A stretch of 33,340 bases of DNA from an uncultured Prevotellaceae bacterium (GCA_937898675.1 CALEJB010000031.1:1-33340); one strand, 5' to 3'. Shown: positions 14,036 to 22,808, counted from the first letter of the stretch. Numbers and translations: made by a program. The notes: a model not told the origin generated them from the sequence alone.

Positions 14036-16531
14036 TTAGCCCAGGATGATGTCGATGACAGCGTTGATGTCGCCGATGTTCACCTCGCCGTCGCCGTTCA
14101 CGTCGGCAGCGGGGTTGGAGCCGCCACCCAGGATGATGTCGATGACAGCGTTGACATCGCTGATGTTCACCTCACCGTCGCCGTTCACATCGCCCTTCAG
14201 GACAACGGGAGCGCCGTGTACGGTCACCTCGGAGGGATAGAGCTCGATCTCGCCCTTGTAAACGGTCACAAACGCCTTCACGTCATAGGTCTTGCCGGCC
14301 TCGATTTCGGGCATGGTAACATTCTCGGCAAACTTGTTGAACAGCTTGAGCGAGCCGGTCTCGTCGGAGAGCGTGTAGGTGTCGGCGGTCTCGGTGGCAG
14401 TGAGGGTTACATCCTCAAACGAGAGGTAGTAGTGAACCATGTCCTGCGAAACCTCCTCGACGGGCATGCTCTCGGGCTGCACTTTGTCGCCTTGGCCTGC
14501 AACGACAAAGTTCTCGTAGGGGATTACCTCGTAGATTACGGTATTGTAAATCGTCCAGCCGGCAACAGCGTCCTTGATGATGTCGCCATTCTTGAAGGTG
14601 CCCTCAACGGCGCCGTAAACCAGACCATAGTTGCCGTCAACGTCCTTGACGTACAGGTCCCTGTAGTCGGCCTGGAAGATAACGGTCAGGTCCTCGGTGA
14701 AGTGGCCCTTCTTGGTGCTGGGAATCGAGTAGAGGTCTTCGAGGGTGCGCACATCCTCGGGAACGCCAATATAGCCCTCAACCTTGATGGGGAGCAACTG
14801 GAACACGGGAGCCTGCATGCCGCTGCCCTTGTAGGCGGCAACGATGGCATACAGCGTGTAGGTGCCGCCGTCGGTGGGCACGTCGGCCTTGAAGGTGTTG
14901 TTGAAGATGGGGCAGCTGTTGCCGCTGGCATCGGTGGCGGTGCCGTTGTTGGCATCAGTCATGCTGATGGTCACGTCCTTGAGGACTACATAGTGTGCCC
15001 AGTAGCTCTCGCCCACCTGCTTGGGGGTAATCTGCTCGGCAACGAGGTCGACATGGCCCACGGGAGCATTGAAGCCCTTGAGGGTCTGCAGCTCGGGGAA
15101 GGTGTTGTAGGTGGTCTTCACACCGCCAAAGCCGGCGGGAACGATGTCGCCGGGGCTGTAGGTCTGGCTCAGGGTGCCATAGGCAATGCCGTAGCCGGTA
15201 TCATCCTTCATGTACATGGTGCTGCCCTTTTGGAACAGTACGGTGGAGTTGTGGTCAAAGGTGACTGCGGTCTGGTCGGCCACATTGAACATCGAGCCCC
15301 AGCCAAAGCCGCCTTCAACCTCGGCGCGCAGGTAGGTGGGGAGCAGCTGATAAACCACATTGTCGGCGCCGTAGGAGCCAACGATGGCATTGACGGTGAA
15401 GGTGGCGTCGAGGCTGGCGGGAGCCGATACGCCCAGCGAGCCGAAGTAGATGGCGCAGGTGTTGCCGTCGGCATCGGTCATGGTGTAGTTCTTGTCGTCA
15501 ACCTTGGTGATGGTAGCGCCTTTGAAGGTCACATACTGGCCAAAGGTGTTGTGGCTGACCTGGGCTGCGGTGATGGTCCAGGGAGCGATGGGGGTGTTGC
15601 TCGTGGCGGGGTTGAAACCGCTGATGACATTGAGCTCGCACTCGCCGGCATAGGTGGTCTTGGTGCCGGCAAAGCCTGCGGGAATCACGTCACCGTTCTT
15701 GTAGGTCTGGCCGGTGGTGCCGTAGAACAGGGCATAGCCCGTCTCGTCCATCACATAGAGGTACTTGTTGTATTGCCACAGCACCTTCACGGGGTTGGTG
15801 AACTTCACGGTCACGCCGTCGGCGGTGTTCTGGTAAGCCTTGATGTTGGCAACGGGGGTGGCGGTGGCAAACTCATAGGCTGCGCTGACCACGCCGCTGG
15901 TCTCGCCGTCGAGCGCCGAGATGGCCTTGACGGTGGCGCTGCTGCTCAGGGTGAACGGAGCGGTATAGAGCGTCGAGGCGGTGGTGGGGTCACTGCCGTT
16001 GGTGGTATAGTAAATCTTGGCGCCCGTGGTGCCGCAGGTGATGCTCACCTGGATGGGGTCGTAATAGGTGCCGCTGGCGGGACGGATGGTCGGCGATGCC
16101 AGGCCGCCCTCGCCCACGGTAACGACAACCCTGGTGGCGCGCACTTGAGCCTTGCTGGCGGTGAACACGATTTCGGTCTCGGTGCCCTGCCAGGTGCCCT
16201 CCTTGCCCGAGTAGCTGTAGTCACCGGTGTTGACGGTGAAGTTGCCGGGGCCATACTGGGCATCGTCGTTGGCGGTGCAGGTGAACTCAACCTTTGACAC
16301 AGGACCCACGTTGGAGGTGACGGTCACGGTCTGGTTCTTGTAGAAACGGTACTGACTGCCGTTGGCAACGCCCTGGCTGACAGCAATCTTCACGCCGTCC
16401 TTCTCCAGCGTAAAGGCTGCCGCGGTGCTGCTGCCCGTACCCGTGTCGGTGGTGGCGTCAAAGACGATGTCGGTAGCCCATGCCGAGCTGGCCAACACAC
16501 ACATCATTACAAAAGTAAAAAGTTTCCTCAT
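14036..16531 (-). CDS. Large secreted protein: chitobiase-like domain, three tandem unknown repeats, dockerin tail
   Basis: An 831-residue exported protein. Signal peptide 1-19 (MRKLFTFVMMCVLASSAWA). Residues 20-140 are an unassigned beta-rich domain. Residues about 145-221 match the chitobiase/beta-hexosaminidase C-terminal type domain (SGTYYDPIQVSITC, IYYTTNGSDPT, ATVKAISALDG). Three related segments of about 175 residues follow at about 226-404, 415-585 and 595-772. They share motifs such as LYVMDETGYALFYG, MYMKDDTGYGIAYG and LYVKDVDGNYGLVYG, each followed by a KNGD or SPGD turn and later a TDADGN-like segment. They look like an OB-like beta fold, by inference only. Residues 779-831 are two dockerin-type loops (GDVNGDGEVNISDVNAVIDI and copy). 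No catalytic domain is recognised, so a binding or scaffold role is possible. Confidence 0.87.
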   Translation of the reverse strand: MRKLFTFVMMCVLASSAWATDIVFDATTDTGTGSSTAAAFTLEKDGVKIAVSQGVANGSQYRFYKNQTVTVTSNVGPVSKVEFTCTANDDAQYGPGNFTVNTGDYSYSGKEGTWQGTETEIVFTASKAQVRATRVVVTVGEGGLASPTIRPASGTYYDPIQVSITCGTTGAKIYYTTNGSDPTTASTLYTAPFTLSSSATVKAISALDGETSGVVSAAYEFATATPVANIKAYQNTADGVTVKFTNPVKVLWQYNKYLYVMDETGYALFYGTTGQTYKNGDVIPAGFAGTKTTYAGECELNVISGFNPATSNTPIAPWTITAAQVSHNTFGQYVTFKGATITKVDDKNYTMTDADGNTCAIYFGSLGVSAPASLDATFTVNAIVGSYGADNVVYQLLPTYLRAEVEGGFGWGSMFNVADQTAVTFDHNSTVLFQKGSTMYMKDDTGYGIAYGTLSQTYSPGDIVPAGFGGVKTTYNTFPELQTLKGFNAPVGHVDLVAEQITPKQVGESYWAHYVVLKDVTISMTDANNGTATDASGNSCPIFNNTFKADVPTDGGTYTLYAIVAAYKGSGMQAPVFQLLPIKVEGYIGVPEDVRTLEDLYSIPSTKKGHFTEDLTVIFQADYRDLYVKDVDGNYGLVYGAVEGTFKNGDIIKDAVAGWTIYNTVIYEVIPYENFVVAGQGDKVQPESMPVEEVSQDMVHYYLSFEDVTLTATETADTYTLSDETGSLKLFNKFAENVTMPEIEAGKTYDVKAFVTVYKGEIELYPSEVTVHGAPVVLKGDVNGDGEVNISDVNAVIDIILGGGSNPAADVNGDGEVNIGDINAVIDIILG
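14041..14192. repeat. Direct repeat encoding the two dockerin loops
   Basis: Two 65-bp copies (14041-14105 and 14128-14192) differ at about five positions and are offset by 87 bp. They encode the two calcium-loop repeats at the C-terminus of the large dockerin protein. The near identity suggests recent duplication or gene conversion. Confidence 0.85.
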
Positions 16532-16616
16532 TGCAATTTGGATATTAAATGGTTAATAACGATATAGTTGCATAGTTCGCGCCGGGCTTGGATAATGCCG
16601 CGCCCCAATAATTGGA

Positions 16617-16624
16617 CAAAGGTA
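16617..16624 (-). promoter_or_regulatory. Bacteroidetes -7 box for the large dockerin gene
   Basis: On the minus strand this reads TACCTTTG, about 85 nt upstream of the ATG at 16531. No clear -33 TTTG at the right spacing. The intervening leader is unassigned. Confidence 0.45.
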
Positions 16625-16730
16625 GTGATATTTTTCTATTGCCCACATTAATATAAGGTTAAAAATCATTTTTTCGTCAAATTTCGTCAAAACCCTTGGC
16701 GTGGATACTGCGCAAATGAGAAAAAATGCT

Positions 16731-16738
16731 TATCTTTG
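16731..16738 (+). promoter_or_regulatory. Bacteroidetes -7 box for recA
   Basis: TATCTTTG matches TAnnTTTG. Transcription from it would begin near 16745, which excludes the in-frame ATG at 16736 and supports the recA start at 16826, leaving a leader of about 80 nt. No LexA-type operator was recognised. Confidence 0.55.
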
Positions 16739-16825
16739 CATATTGCTTCGGCTGGCGCGGGCGCCATGGGGCAATGTATCAGAAAAATAACAATTTACAA
16801 CAATAACATCTCACCAGTAACCAGT

Positions 16826-17872
16826 ATGGCAGAAGAACAACAACTCCCCCTTGAAGAGAATAACGCGCCGCAGCGCAAGGAAGTTCCTGCCGAGAAGCTC
16901 AAGGCCCTGCAAGTGGCCATGGACAAAATCGGCAAGACCTTTGGCAGCGGCTCCATCATGAAACTGGGCGACGACCACATCGAGGACATCGAGGTCATTC
17001 CCACCGGTTCCATTGGCCTGGACAACGCGCTGGGCGTGGGCGGCTATCCCCGCGGACGCATCATCGAGATCTACGGTCCCGAGTCGTCGGGCAAGACCAC
17101 GCTGGCCATCCATGCCATCGCCGAGGCCCAGAAACAGGGCGGCATTGCCGCTATCATCGACGCTGAGCACGCCTTTGACCGCTTCTATGCCGAGTCGCTG
17201 GGCGTGGACGTCAACAACCTGTGGATTAGCCAGCCCGACAACGGCGAGCAGGCGCTCGAGATTGCCGACCAGCTCATCCGTTCCAGTGCCATCGACATCA
17301 TCGTCATCGACAGCGTGGCTGCGCTGACGCCCAAGGCCGAAATCGAGGGCGAGATGGGCGAGAGCAAGATGGGCCTGCAGGCACGCCTCATGAGTCAGGC
17401 GCTGCGCAAGCTCACCGCCACCATCAGCCGCACCAACACCTGCTGCATCTTCATCAACCAGCTGCGCGAGAAGCTGGGCGTGCTATTCGGCAACCCCGAG
17501 ACCACGACGGGCGGCAACGCGCTTAAGTTCTACAGCAGTGTGCGCCTCGACATCCGCCGTGTGGGCCAAATCAAGGACGGCGACCAGGTGATTGGCAACC
17601 TTACCCGCGTCAAGGTGGTGAAAAACAAGGTGGCGCCCCCCTTCCGCAAGACCGAGTTCGAAATCCGCTTTGGCGAGGGCATCAGCAAGATAGGCGAAAT
17701 CCTGGACCTGGGCGTCGAGTGTGGCATCGTCAAGAAGAGCGGCGCATGGTTCTCCTATGAGGGCACCAAACTGGGTCAGGGACGTGACGCCGCCAAGCAG
17801 ATGGTGGCCGACAACCCCGAACTCGCCGAGGAACTCGAAGCCAAAATCAAGGAGGCGATGAAGGCCAAGTAG
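16826..17872 (+). CDS. recA: Recombinase RecA
   Basis: A 348-residue DNA recombinase for homologous recombination and repair. The start at 16826 (MAEEQQLPLEENN) is chosen because an upstream in-frame extension begins within the promoter. Walker A is GPESSGKTT (residues 84-92) and Walker B lies in IIVIDSVAAL. The DNA-binding loops include EGEMGESKMGLQARLMSQALR and INQLREKLGVLFGNPETTTGGNALKFY; both are intact. The C-terminal domain ends acidic and then basic (ELEAKIKEAMKAK). Length is normal. The gene is a single unit. Confidence 0.98.
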   Translation: MAEEQQLPLEENNAPQRKEVPAEKLKALQVAMDKIGKTFGSGSIMKLGDDHIEDIEVIPTGSIGLDNALGVGGYPRGRIIEIYGPESSGKTTLAIHAIAEAQKQGGIAAIIDAEHAFDRFYAESLGVDVNNLWISQPDNGEQALEIADQLIRSSAIDIIVIDSVAALTPKAEIEGEMGESKMGLQARLMSQALRKLTATISRTNTCCIFINQLREKLGVLFGNPETTTGGNALKFYSSVRLDIRRVGQIKDGDQVIGNLTRVKVVKNKVAPPFRKTEFEIRFGEGISKIGEILDLGVECGIVKKSGAWFSYEGTKLGQGRDAAKQMVADNPELAEELEAKIKEAMKAK

Positions 17873-17896
17873 CCTCTCACCGCTCAACCAAAAATG

Positions 17897-17930
17897 CTGG
17901 TCCACCTTGCCGCGCGGCAAGGTGGACCAG
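17897..17930 (-). terminator. Perfect 17-bp inverted repeat between recA and waaA, probable terminator
   Basis: Arms 17897-17913 and 17914-17930 are perfectly complementary with no spacer, so the physical loop is made from the central CGCG bases. On the minus strand it is followed by CATTTTTGG, fitting a terminator of the surE-gltX-barrel-waaA cluster. On the plus strand, after recA, no T-run follows. Confidence 0.65.
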
Positions 17931-17992
17931 TGGTATGAATGGGGGAGCAAGTCACTTGGGCGCCGCATGGACTGCGGCAAATGCCGTCCACG

Positions 17993-19246
17993 TCAATCGT
18001 CAAGTCCCTGTCGCTTGGCGAAGATGGTGTCGTAGATGAGGCGGGTGCCGCCCAGGTGGGACTGGATGTAGTCGCCGGCGGCTTTGCCGCTGCGGGCGCG
18101 CACCGCCTTGTTCTCGAGCAGCGCGTCCATCGATGCCGCAAACTCGTCGGCATTGCCGATGCTCATGGCGCCGTCACAGGCGATGAGGTCGGAAGCCTCC
18201 TGGAACTTGTGGTGCTTGGGTCCAAAGACAACGGGGATGCCATAGACAGCGGCCTCGTTGATGTTGTGGATGCCGGCGCCGAAACCGCCGCCAATGTAGG
18301 CCGCGTCACCGTAGCGGTAGAGCGATGACAGCAGGCCAAAACTGTCGATAATCAGGCAGTCGATGCCCTTGATGTTTTGTGGTGTGGCTTCGCTGTACAA
18401 CCGCACGGGGCGCGCAATCTTGGACAGCATCACGTGCAGACGGTGGCGGTCAAACTCGTGCGGGGCGATGATGAGTTTCACCTCGCCGCGGTGCTGGTTG
18501 AAGTAGGGGATGACAATATCCTCGTCGGGCGGCCACGAACTGCCCAGCACCAGCGTGAACTTGCTGCCCTCGGTAAACTTGGCGATGAGCGGGAACTCCT
18601 TGGCGGCGGCGCGCACGTCGGCCACGCGGTCAAAGCGCGTGTCGCCGGCGATGATGACGTTGTCGATGCCGATTTTTGCCAGCAGGTCGCGCGACTGCTC
18701 GTTTTGGACAAACAGCGTGTCGAAGCACTTGAGCATCTTGCGGAACATGCCGCCCCAGGGCCTGAAGAAAATCTGTCCGGGCCTGAAAATGGCCGAGATA
18801 ATGTAGGTGGGGACGCCCCTGCGCTTGAGCGCTTGCAGGTAGTTGCCCCAAAACTCGTACTTGATGAATATCGCCAGCGTGGGCTTGACGATGTCCAGGA
18901 ATTTCTTGACATTGCCCGGCAGGTCAAACGGCAGATAGACCACGGTATCGACCTGGCTGAAGTTCTTGCGCACCTCATATCCCGATGGAGAGAAAAAGGT
19001 AAGCAGGATGCGGGCGCCGGGCTGCTCGCGCTTGATCATCTCGATGAGCGGGCGCCCTTGTTCAAACTCGCCCAGCGACGAGGCGTGAAACCAGATGTAT
19101 CCGCCCGCGGGGTCGAGGCGGCGGCGCAGCGTCCTGAAGGTGCGGCGCTGTCCGCGCAGCATCAGTTTGGCCTTGCGGCTGCGTGTGGCGGCCAGGCGCA
19201 CGCCGTTGCGGTAGGCGGCAATGCCGATGTTGTATATTGGGTCCAT
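17993..19246 (-). CDS. waaA: 3-deoxy-D-manno-octulosonic acid (Kdo) transferase WaaA (KdtA)
   Basis: A 417-residue inner-membrane-associated GT-B glycosyltransferase that adds Kdo to the lipid A precursor. The start at 19246 (MDPIYNIGIAAYRNGVRLAA) gives the normal N-terminal membrane-associated helix; a longer frame to 19441 has no homologous character and overlaps the upstream gene. The catalytic glutamate is E60 in FHASSLGEFEQGRP, at the same number as in E. coli. The C-terminal domain has LGSSWPPDED, APHEFDRHR, and the nucleotide-sugar site GGGFGAGIHNINEAAVYGIPVVFGP. It lies 37 nt downstream of the barrel-like gene. Confidence 0.95.
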   Translation of the reverse strand: MDPIYNIGIAAYRNGVRLAATRSRKAKLMLRGQRRTFRTLRRRLDPAGGYIWFHASSLGEFEQGRPLIEMIKREQPGARILLTFFSPSGYEVRKNFSQVDTVVYLPFDLPGNVKKFLDIVKPTLAIFIKYEFWGNYLQALKRRGVPTYIISAIFRPGQIFFRPWGGMFRKMLKCFDTLFVQNEQSRDLLAKIGIDNVIIAGDTRFDRVADVRAAAKEFPLIAKFTEGSKFTLVLGSSWPPDEDIVIPYFNQHRGEVKLIIAPHEFDRHRLHVMLSKIARPVRLYSEATPQNIKGIDCLIIDSFGLLSSLYRYGDAAYIGGGFGAGIHNINEAAVYGIPVVFGPKHHKFQEASDLIACDGAMSIGNADEFAASMDALLENKAVRARSGKAAGDYIQSHLGGTRLIYDTIFAKRQGLDD

Positions 19247-19283
19247 GCTTTGTGGTTGAATCGCTTGGTTGTTAATGGTGTGG

Positions 19284-20378
19284 TCAATAAAGTGGCTGCA
19301 GATGGCCGTTCTTGAGGAAGGACTTGTCGCGGCGCCGTTTCCACAGGTTGCTGTCGATGAAGAAGCGGCATGACAGTTGTTGCCAAAATCCCGACTTGTC
19401 GTTGCTGGCGTGGTACATGATGCCGACCGACAGGTCCACAAACCTGTTGTTGACCAGGTGGGCGCTCACGTCGGTGCGGCTGTAGGTGTTGTTGCTGTAA
19501 TAGGGGTCGCCCAGGTTGAACAGGCAGCCGTTGGCGTCGCGCAGGGGCATGAGGCCCTTGCCCGAGTAAAAAGTCTCATCGACCTGCAGCCAGCGCCAGC
19601 GTGCCGTGGCCGTGGCCACCAATCCGGCAGGACGGTGCCACCGGTTGTCGCCGCGGTTGCGCTCCAGGGCCACGATGGCTCCCGCGGCAATGCGCAGCGA
19701 GTCGAGCGCGGTGCGCCCCGACAGGTCAAGCGCCGCCATGGGGTTGATGACCAGGTCGTCGTTGACGTGCTGGTCGGGGGTGGCATGGCGCGTGCGCGCC
19801 AGGTGGTTGTACTGGACATGGCCGCCCAGCCACAACGGGCCGGCGACGCGCCAGTCGGCATTGAGCATGGCGTTGAATGCTTCGCGGCGGGAGTCGGTCT
19901 GCATCTGCCGCCAGTCGATGGCGAGTTCGGCATAGCCGTTAGGCTTGATGTACTGCACCATGCCGCCGTGCAGGTTGGGCTGCACATAGTTGAGCGAGTC
20001 GCTCCACAGGTAGCGCGGCATGCGGCGCACCATGAGCGTGCGCGGCATCATGCCCATGGCCACATGCCACCCGCGGCTCGCGTCGTTGAAGCGGTAGTAC
20101 AGGATGGGGAGCACCTTGCATCCCGCCATGTTGTCGATCATGGGCTGGTACCACACGGCGCCGCCCTTGAGCACATGGGCACCGTCGAGCATCGAGATGC
20201 CGCCCTCCACGGCCAGGCGCGTGAAAATCACCGTCTTGTCGGGCGAGTCGTCGCCGCCGCCCTCGCGGTTGTTGAGCAGGGCGCTCTCATCGACGCTCCA
20301 CACCGCCTCCTGGGCGGCAAGGGGCATCGGCAAGGCGAGCAGCATGATGGCCAATATGTGCAACAACCGTGGGCGCAT
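19284..20378 (-). CDS. Probable outer-membrane or secreted protein of unknown function
   Basis: A 364-residue protein with a signal peptide (MRPRLLHILAIMLLALPMPL, cleavage near AAQ). The rest alternates hydrophobic and polar residues with many aromatics (WYQPMIDNM, ILYYRFNDASRGWHVAMGM, LWLGGHVQYNHLA), as in outer-membrane beta-barrels. The protein ends in Tyr, as many barrels end in an aromatic residue. A small barrel of roughly 14 strands is possible, by inference. Its ATG overlaps the gltX stop codon by one base (TGATG on the minus strand), implying translational coupling. It sits between gltX and waaA, so a link to LPS or the outer membrane is suggested by position only. I do not recognise a family. 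Confidence 0.8.
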   Translation of the reverse strand: MRPRLLHILAIMLLALPMPLAAQEAVWSVDESALLNNREGGGDDSPDKTVIFTRLAVEGGISMLDGAHVLKGGAVWYQPMIDNMAGCKVLPILYYRFNDASRGWHVAMGMMPRTLMVRRMPRYLWSDSLNYVQPNLHGGMVQYIKPNGYAELAIDWRQMQTDSRREAFNAMLNADWRVAGPLWLGGHVQYNHLARTRHATPDQHVNDDLVINPMAALDLSGRTALDSLRIAAGAIVALERNRGDNRWHRPAGLVATATARWRWLQVDETFYSGKGLMPLRDANGCLFNLGDPYYSNNTYSRTDVSAHLVNNRFVDLSVGIMYHASNDKSGFWQQLSCRFFIDSNLWKRRRDKSFLKNGHLQPLY

Positions 20379-21913
20379 CAGGCGTCGGCGGGCATCTGGA
20401 TGTTGTCGATGCCGGCGTTGATGCGCGCGATGGTCTCGTCGCGGCCCAGCATCTGGGTGATGTCAAACATGTGCGGGCCGCGGCACTCGCCCACCACTGT
20501 GAGGCGGAAGGCGTTCATCACGTTGCCCTTGTGGTACTCGTTGCGCTCAATCCAGTCCATGACGGTGGCTTCGCAGGCCTGGCTGTCCATGTCGGCGGTC
20601 TCGAGCAGTTGCACGAGCTGGCGCATGATGTCGGGGGTCTCGGGCTTCCAGCGCTTGCGGATGTCCTTCTCGCTGTAGGTCTCGGGGCGCTTGAAGAAGA
20701 AGCCGGCCTGGTCCCACAGGTCGCATACAAAGTTGGCGCGGCTCTTGACCAGCGCCACCGCGCCGGTGATGAACTCGTCGCTGTAGTCGGCGGCATTCAC
20801 GCCGTGCTGCTCGAGCACGGGCTTGAACAGCCCGGCCAGGCGGGCGTCGTCCATGTTCATGAGGTACTCATGGTTGAACCATTTGCCCTTCTCATAGTCA
20901 AACTTGGCGCCCTTGCGGGAACAGTGGTCAATCGAGAACTCCTTGACGAGGTCGTCCATCGAAAATATCTCGCGGTCGTCGCCGGGGTTCCAGCCCAGCA
21001 GGGCCAGGAAGTTGACCACGGCCTCGGGCAGATAGCCTGCCTCGCGGTAGCCGCTGGAGCGCTCGCCGCTCTTGGGGTCGTTCCAGTCGAGGGGGAACAC
21101 GGGGAATCCCAGGCGGTCGCCGTCGCGCTTGCTCAGCTTGCCCTTGCCGTCGGGCTTGAGCAACAGGGGCAGGTGCACAAAGTCGGGCATCGAGTTCTCC
21201 CAGCCAAAGGCCTTGTACAGCAGCACGTGCAGCGGTGCGCTGGGCAGCCACTCCTCGCCGCGGATGACGTGCGACACCTCCATCAGGTGGTCGTCAACGA
21301 TGTTGGCGAGGTGATAGGTGGGCAGGTCGTCGGCACTCTTGTACAGCACTTTATCGTCGAGAATCGACGAGTTGATGGTCACGTCGCCGCGCAGCAGGTC
21401 GTGCACCACGACGTCCTGGTCGGGCTCAATCTTGAAACGCACCACCCACTTGGCGCCTGCGTCCATCAGGACCTTGACCTCGTCGGCGGGCAGCGACAGC
21501 GAGTTGCGCATCATGCCGCGCGTTGTGGTGTCGTACTGGAAGTTCTTGATTTCCTGACGCTTGGCGTCAAGTTCCTCGGGGGTGTCAAAGGCATAGTAGG
21601 CACGGCCGGCGTCGATGAGCTGCTGGGTGTAGCGGCGGTAGATGTCGCGGCGCTCGCTCTGCTTGTAGGGGCCGTAGTTGCCGCCCTCGCGCACGCCCTC
21701 GTCGATGCCGATGCCCAGCCACTGCAGGGCCTCGTTGATGTACTCCTCGGCACCGGGCACAAAGCGTGTGCTGTCGGTGTCCTCGATGCGCAGAATCATG
21801 TCGCCGCCGTGCTGGCGGGCAAACAGGTAGTTATACAGTGCCGTGCGCACGCCGCCGATGTGCAGCGGGCCCGTGGGTGAAGGCGCAAAGCGCACTCTTA
21901 CTTTTCGTTCCAT
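20378..21913 (-). CDS. gltX: Glutamate--tRNA ligase
   Basis: A 511-residue class I aminoacyl-tRNA synthetase that charges tRNA-Glu. The start at 21913 (MERKVRVRFAPSPTG) gives the canonical N-terminus; the frame extends further upstream without homology. The HIGH-like motif is HIGG in GPLHIGGVRTALYNYLF, and the KMSKS-like motif is KLSKRDGDR. The Rossmann-fold elements (LRIEDTDSTR, YKQSERRDIYRRY) and the C-terminal anticodon-binding domain are present. It lies 44 nt after surE and overlaps the next gene by one base. Confidence 0.97.
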   Translation of the reverse strand: MERKVRVRFAPSPTGPLHIGGVRTALYNYLFARQHGGDMILRIEDTDSTRFVPGAEEYINEALQWLGIGIDEGVREGGNYGPYKQSERRDIYRRYTQQLIDAGRAYYAFDTPEELDAKRQEIKNFQYDTTTRGMMRNSLSLPADEVKVLMDAGAKWVVRFKIEPDQDVVVHDLLRGDVTINSSILDDKVLYKSADDLPTYHLANIVDDHLMEVSHVIRGEEWLPSAPLHVLLYKAFGWENSMPDFVHLPLLLKPDGKGKLSKRDGDRLGFPVFPLDWNDPKSGERSSGYREAGYLPEAVVNFLALLGWNPGDDREIFSMDDLVKEFSIDHCSRKGAKFDYEKGKWFNHEYLMNMDDARLAGLFKPVLEQHGVNAADYSDEFITGAVALVKSRANFVCDLWDQAGFFFKRPETYSEKDIRKRWKPETPDIMRQLVQLLETADMDSQACEATVMDWIERNEYHKGNVMNAFRLTVVGECRGPHMFDITQMLGRDETIARINAGIDNIQMPADA

Positions 21914-21957
21914 ATTATATTCAGTAGGTGTTATGTTGTTGTTTGTAGTTGTCTTGT

Positions 21958-22731
21958 TTACAGCAGCAGGTCGGCGACTTGCTGCATGGCACCAAAGTCG
22001 GTTTGGTCCACATGGCACGGGGTTACCGTGGCATAGCCGCGTCGCAGCCAGTACATGTCGGTGGTGTCGTCGTTGTCGTTGGCCATGACATATTCACCGC
22101 CCATCCAGTACTCGACGGTGCCGTCGTCGGCCTTGCGGCGCGTCCACTCGTTGGCCCAGCGCCCCATGTCGCACTTGGTGACCTTGAGGCCCTTGATGCC
22201 TTGCTCGGCGGGCGGTATGTTGATGTTGAGGCATACGTCGGCAGGCAGTCCGCCGTCAATCACACGTTGCAGCACTTGCTCGACGAGCGGCTCGCATGAC
22301 GACATGTCGGCGTCGCGCTCCCACGAGCCATAGGAGAAGGCCACGGCGGGCACGCCGTGCATCAGCCCCTCGTAGGTGCACGCCATCGTGCCGCTGTACA
22401 GCGTGCTCACGCCCATGTTGTAGCCGTGGTTGATGCCTGCCAGCAGCAGGTCGGGCTGGCGCTCGGCCATCAGTTGGCTGAGGGCGAGTTTGACACTGTC
22501 GGCGGGGGTGCCGGTCACTTTGACGGCGGTGTATCCGGGCTCGTTGGCCACGGGGATGACGCGCACGGGCCCCGAGAGCGAGATGGCGCTTGACTTGCCG
22601 CTCTGGTGCTCGGCGGGGGCGGCGACAAACACGTCGGCATAGCGGCGCGCTACTTTGATGAGCGACTGGATGCCGTTGTAGTCCAGCCCGTCGTCGTTGC
22701 TGATGAGAATGAGTGGTCTCTTTTTGTCCAT
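21958..22731 (-). CDS. surE: 5'/3'-nucleotidase SurE
   Basis: A 257-residue metal-dependent nucleoside monophosphate phosphatase. The active-site metal ligands are present: D13 and D14 in ILISNDDGLDYNG, S44 in AEHQSGKSSAIS, and the Asn of AGINHGYNMG. The ending VTPCHVDQTDFGAMQQVADLLL is typical of the family's C-terminal arm. It is the first gene of the surE-gltX-barrel-waaA cluster. Its -7 box lies about 30 nt upstream and is divergent from the nagB promoter. Confidence 0.96.
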   Translation of the reverse strand: MDKKRPLILISNDDGLDYNGIQSLIKVARRYADVFVAAPAEHQSGKSSAISLSGPVRVIPVANEPGYTAVKVTGTPADSVKLALSQLMAERQPDLLLAGINHGYNMGVSTLYSGTMACTYEGLMHGVPAVAFSYGSWERDADMSSCEPLVEQVLQRVIDGGLPADVCLNINIPPAEQGIKGLKVTKCDMGRWANEWTRRKADDGTVEYWMGGEYVMANDNDDTTDMYWLRRGYATVTPCHVDQTDFGAMQQVADLLL

Positions 22732-22759
22732 GTGATGCTTAAGTATGATTTTGTGACTG

Positions 22760-22767
22760 CAAAGTTA
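22760..22767 (-). promoter_or_regulatory. Bacteroidetes -7 box for surE
   Basis: On the minus strand it reads TAACTTTG, giving transcription about 22 nt before the surE ATG. Its upstream region overlaps the nagB promoter. Confidence 0.55.
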
Positions 22768-22774
22768 CTATTTT

Positions 22775-22808
22775 TTTGCGGACTTTTCAGATAAAACGAG
22801 TAACTTTG
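22775..22808 (+). promoter_or_regulatory. Bacteroidetes promoter for nagB
   Basis: TTTG at 22775-22778 and TAACTTTG at 22801-22808, spaced by 22 nt, lie 43 nt upstream of the nagB ATG. The -7 box is identical to that of surE on the other strand. Confidence 0.6.

Noticed and set aside
13877..16297. An 806-codon open frame opposite the large dockerin gene
   Set aside because: It is a mirror of a GC-biased coding strand, lacks a signal, domain or promoter, and its translation is the Val/Gly/His-rich pattern typical of antisense frames.
16736..16825. N-terminal extension of RecA from an upstream ATG
   Set aside because: The ATG lies within or just after the -7 promoter box, before the likely transcription start, and the added residues do not resemble RecA.
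20369..21880. A 503-codon open frame opposite gltX
   Set aside because: gltX is complete and well supported; the opposite frame is a composition artefact.
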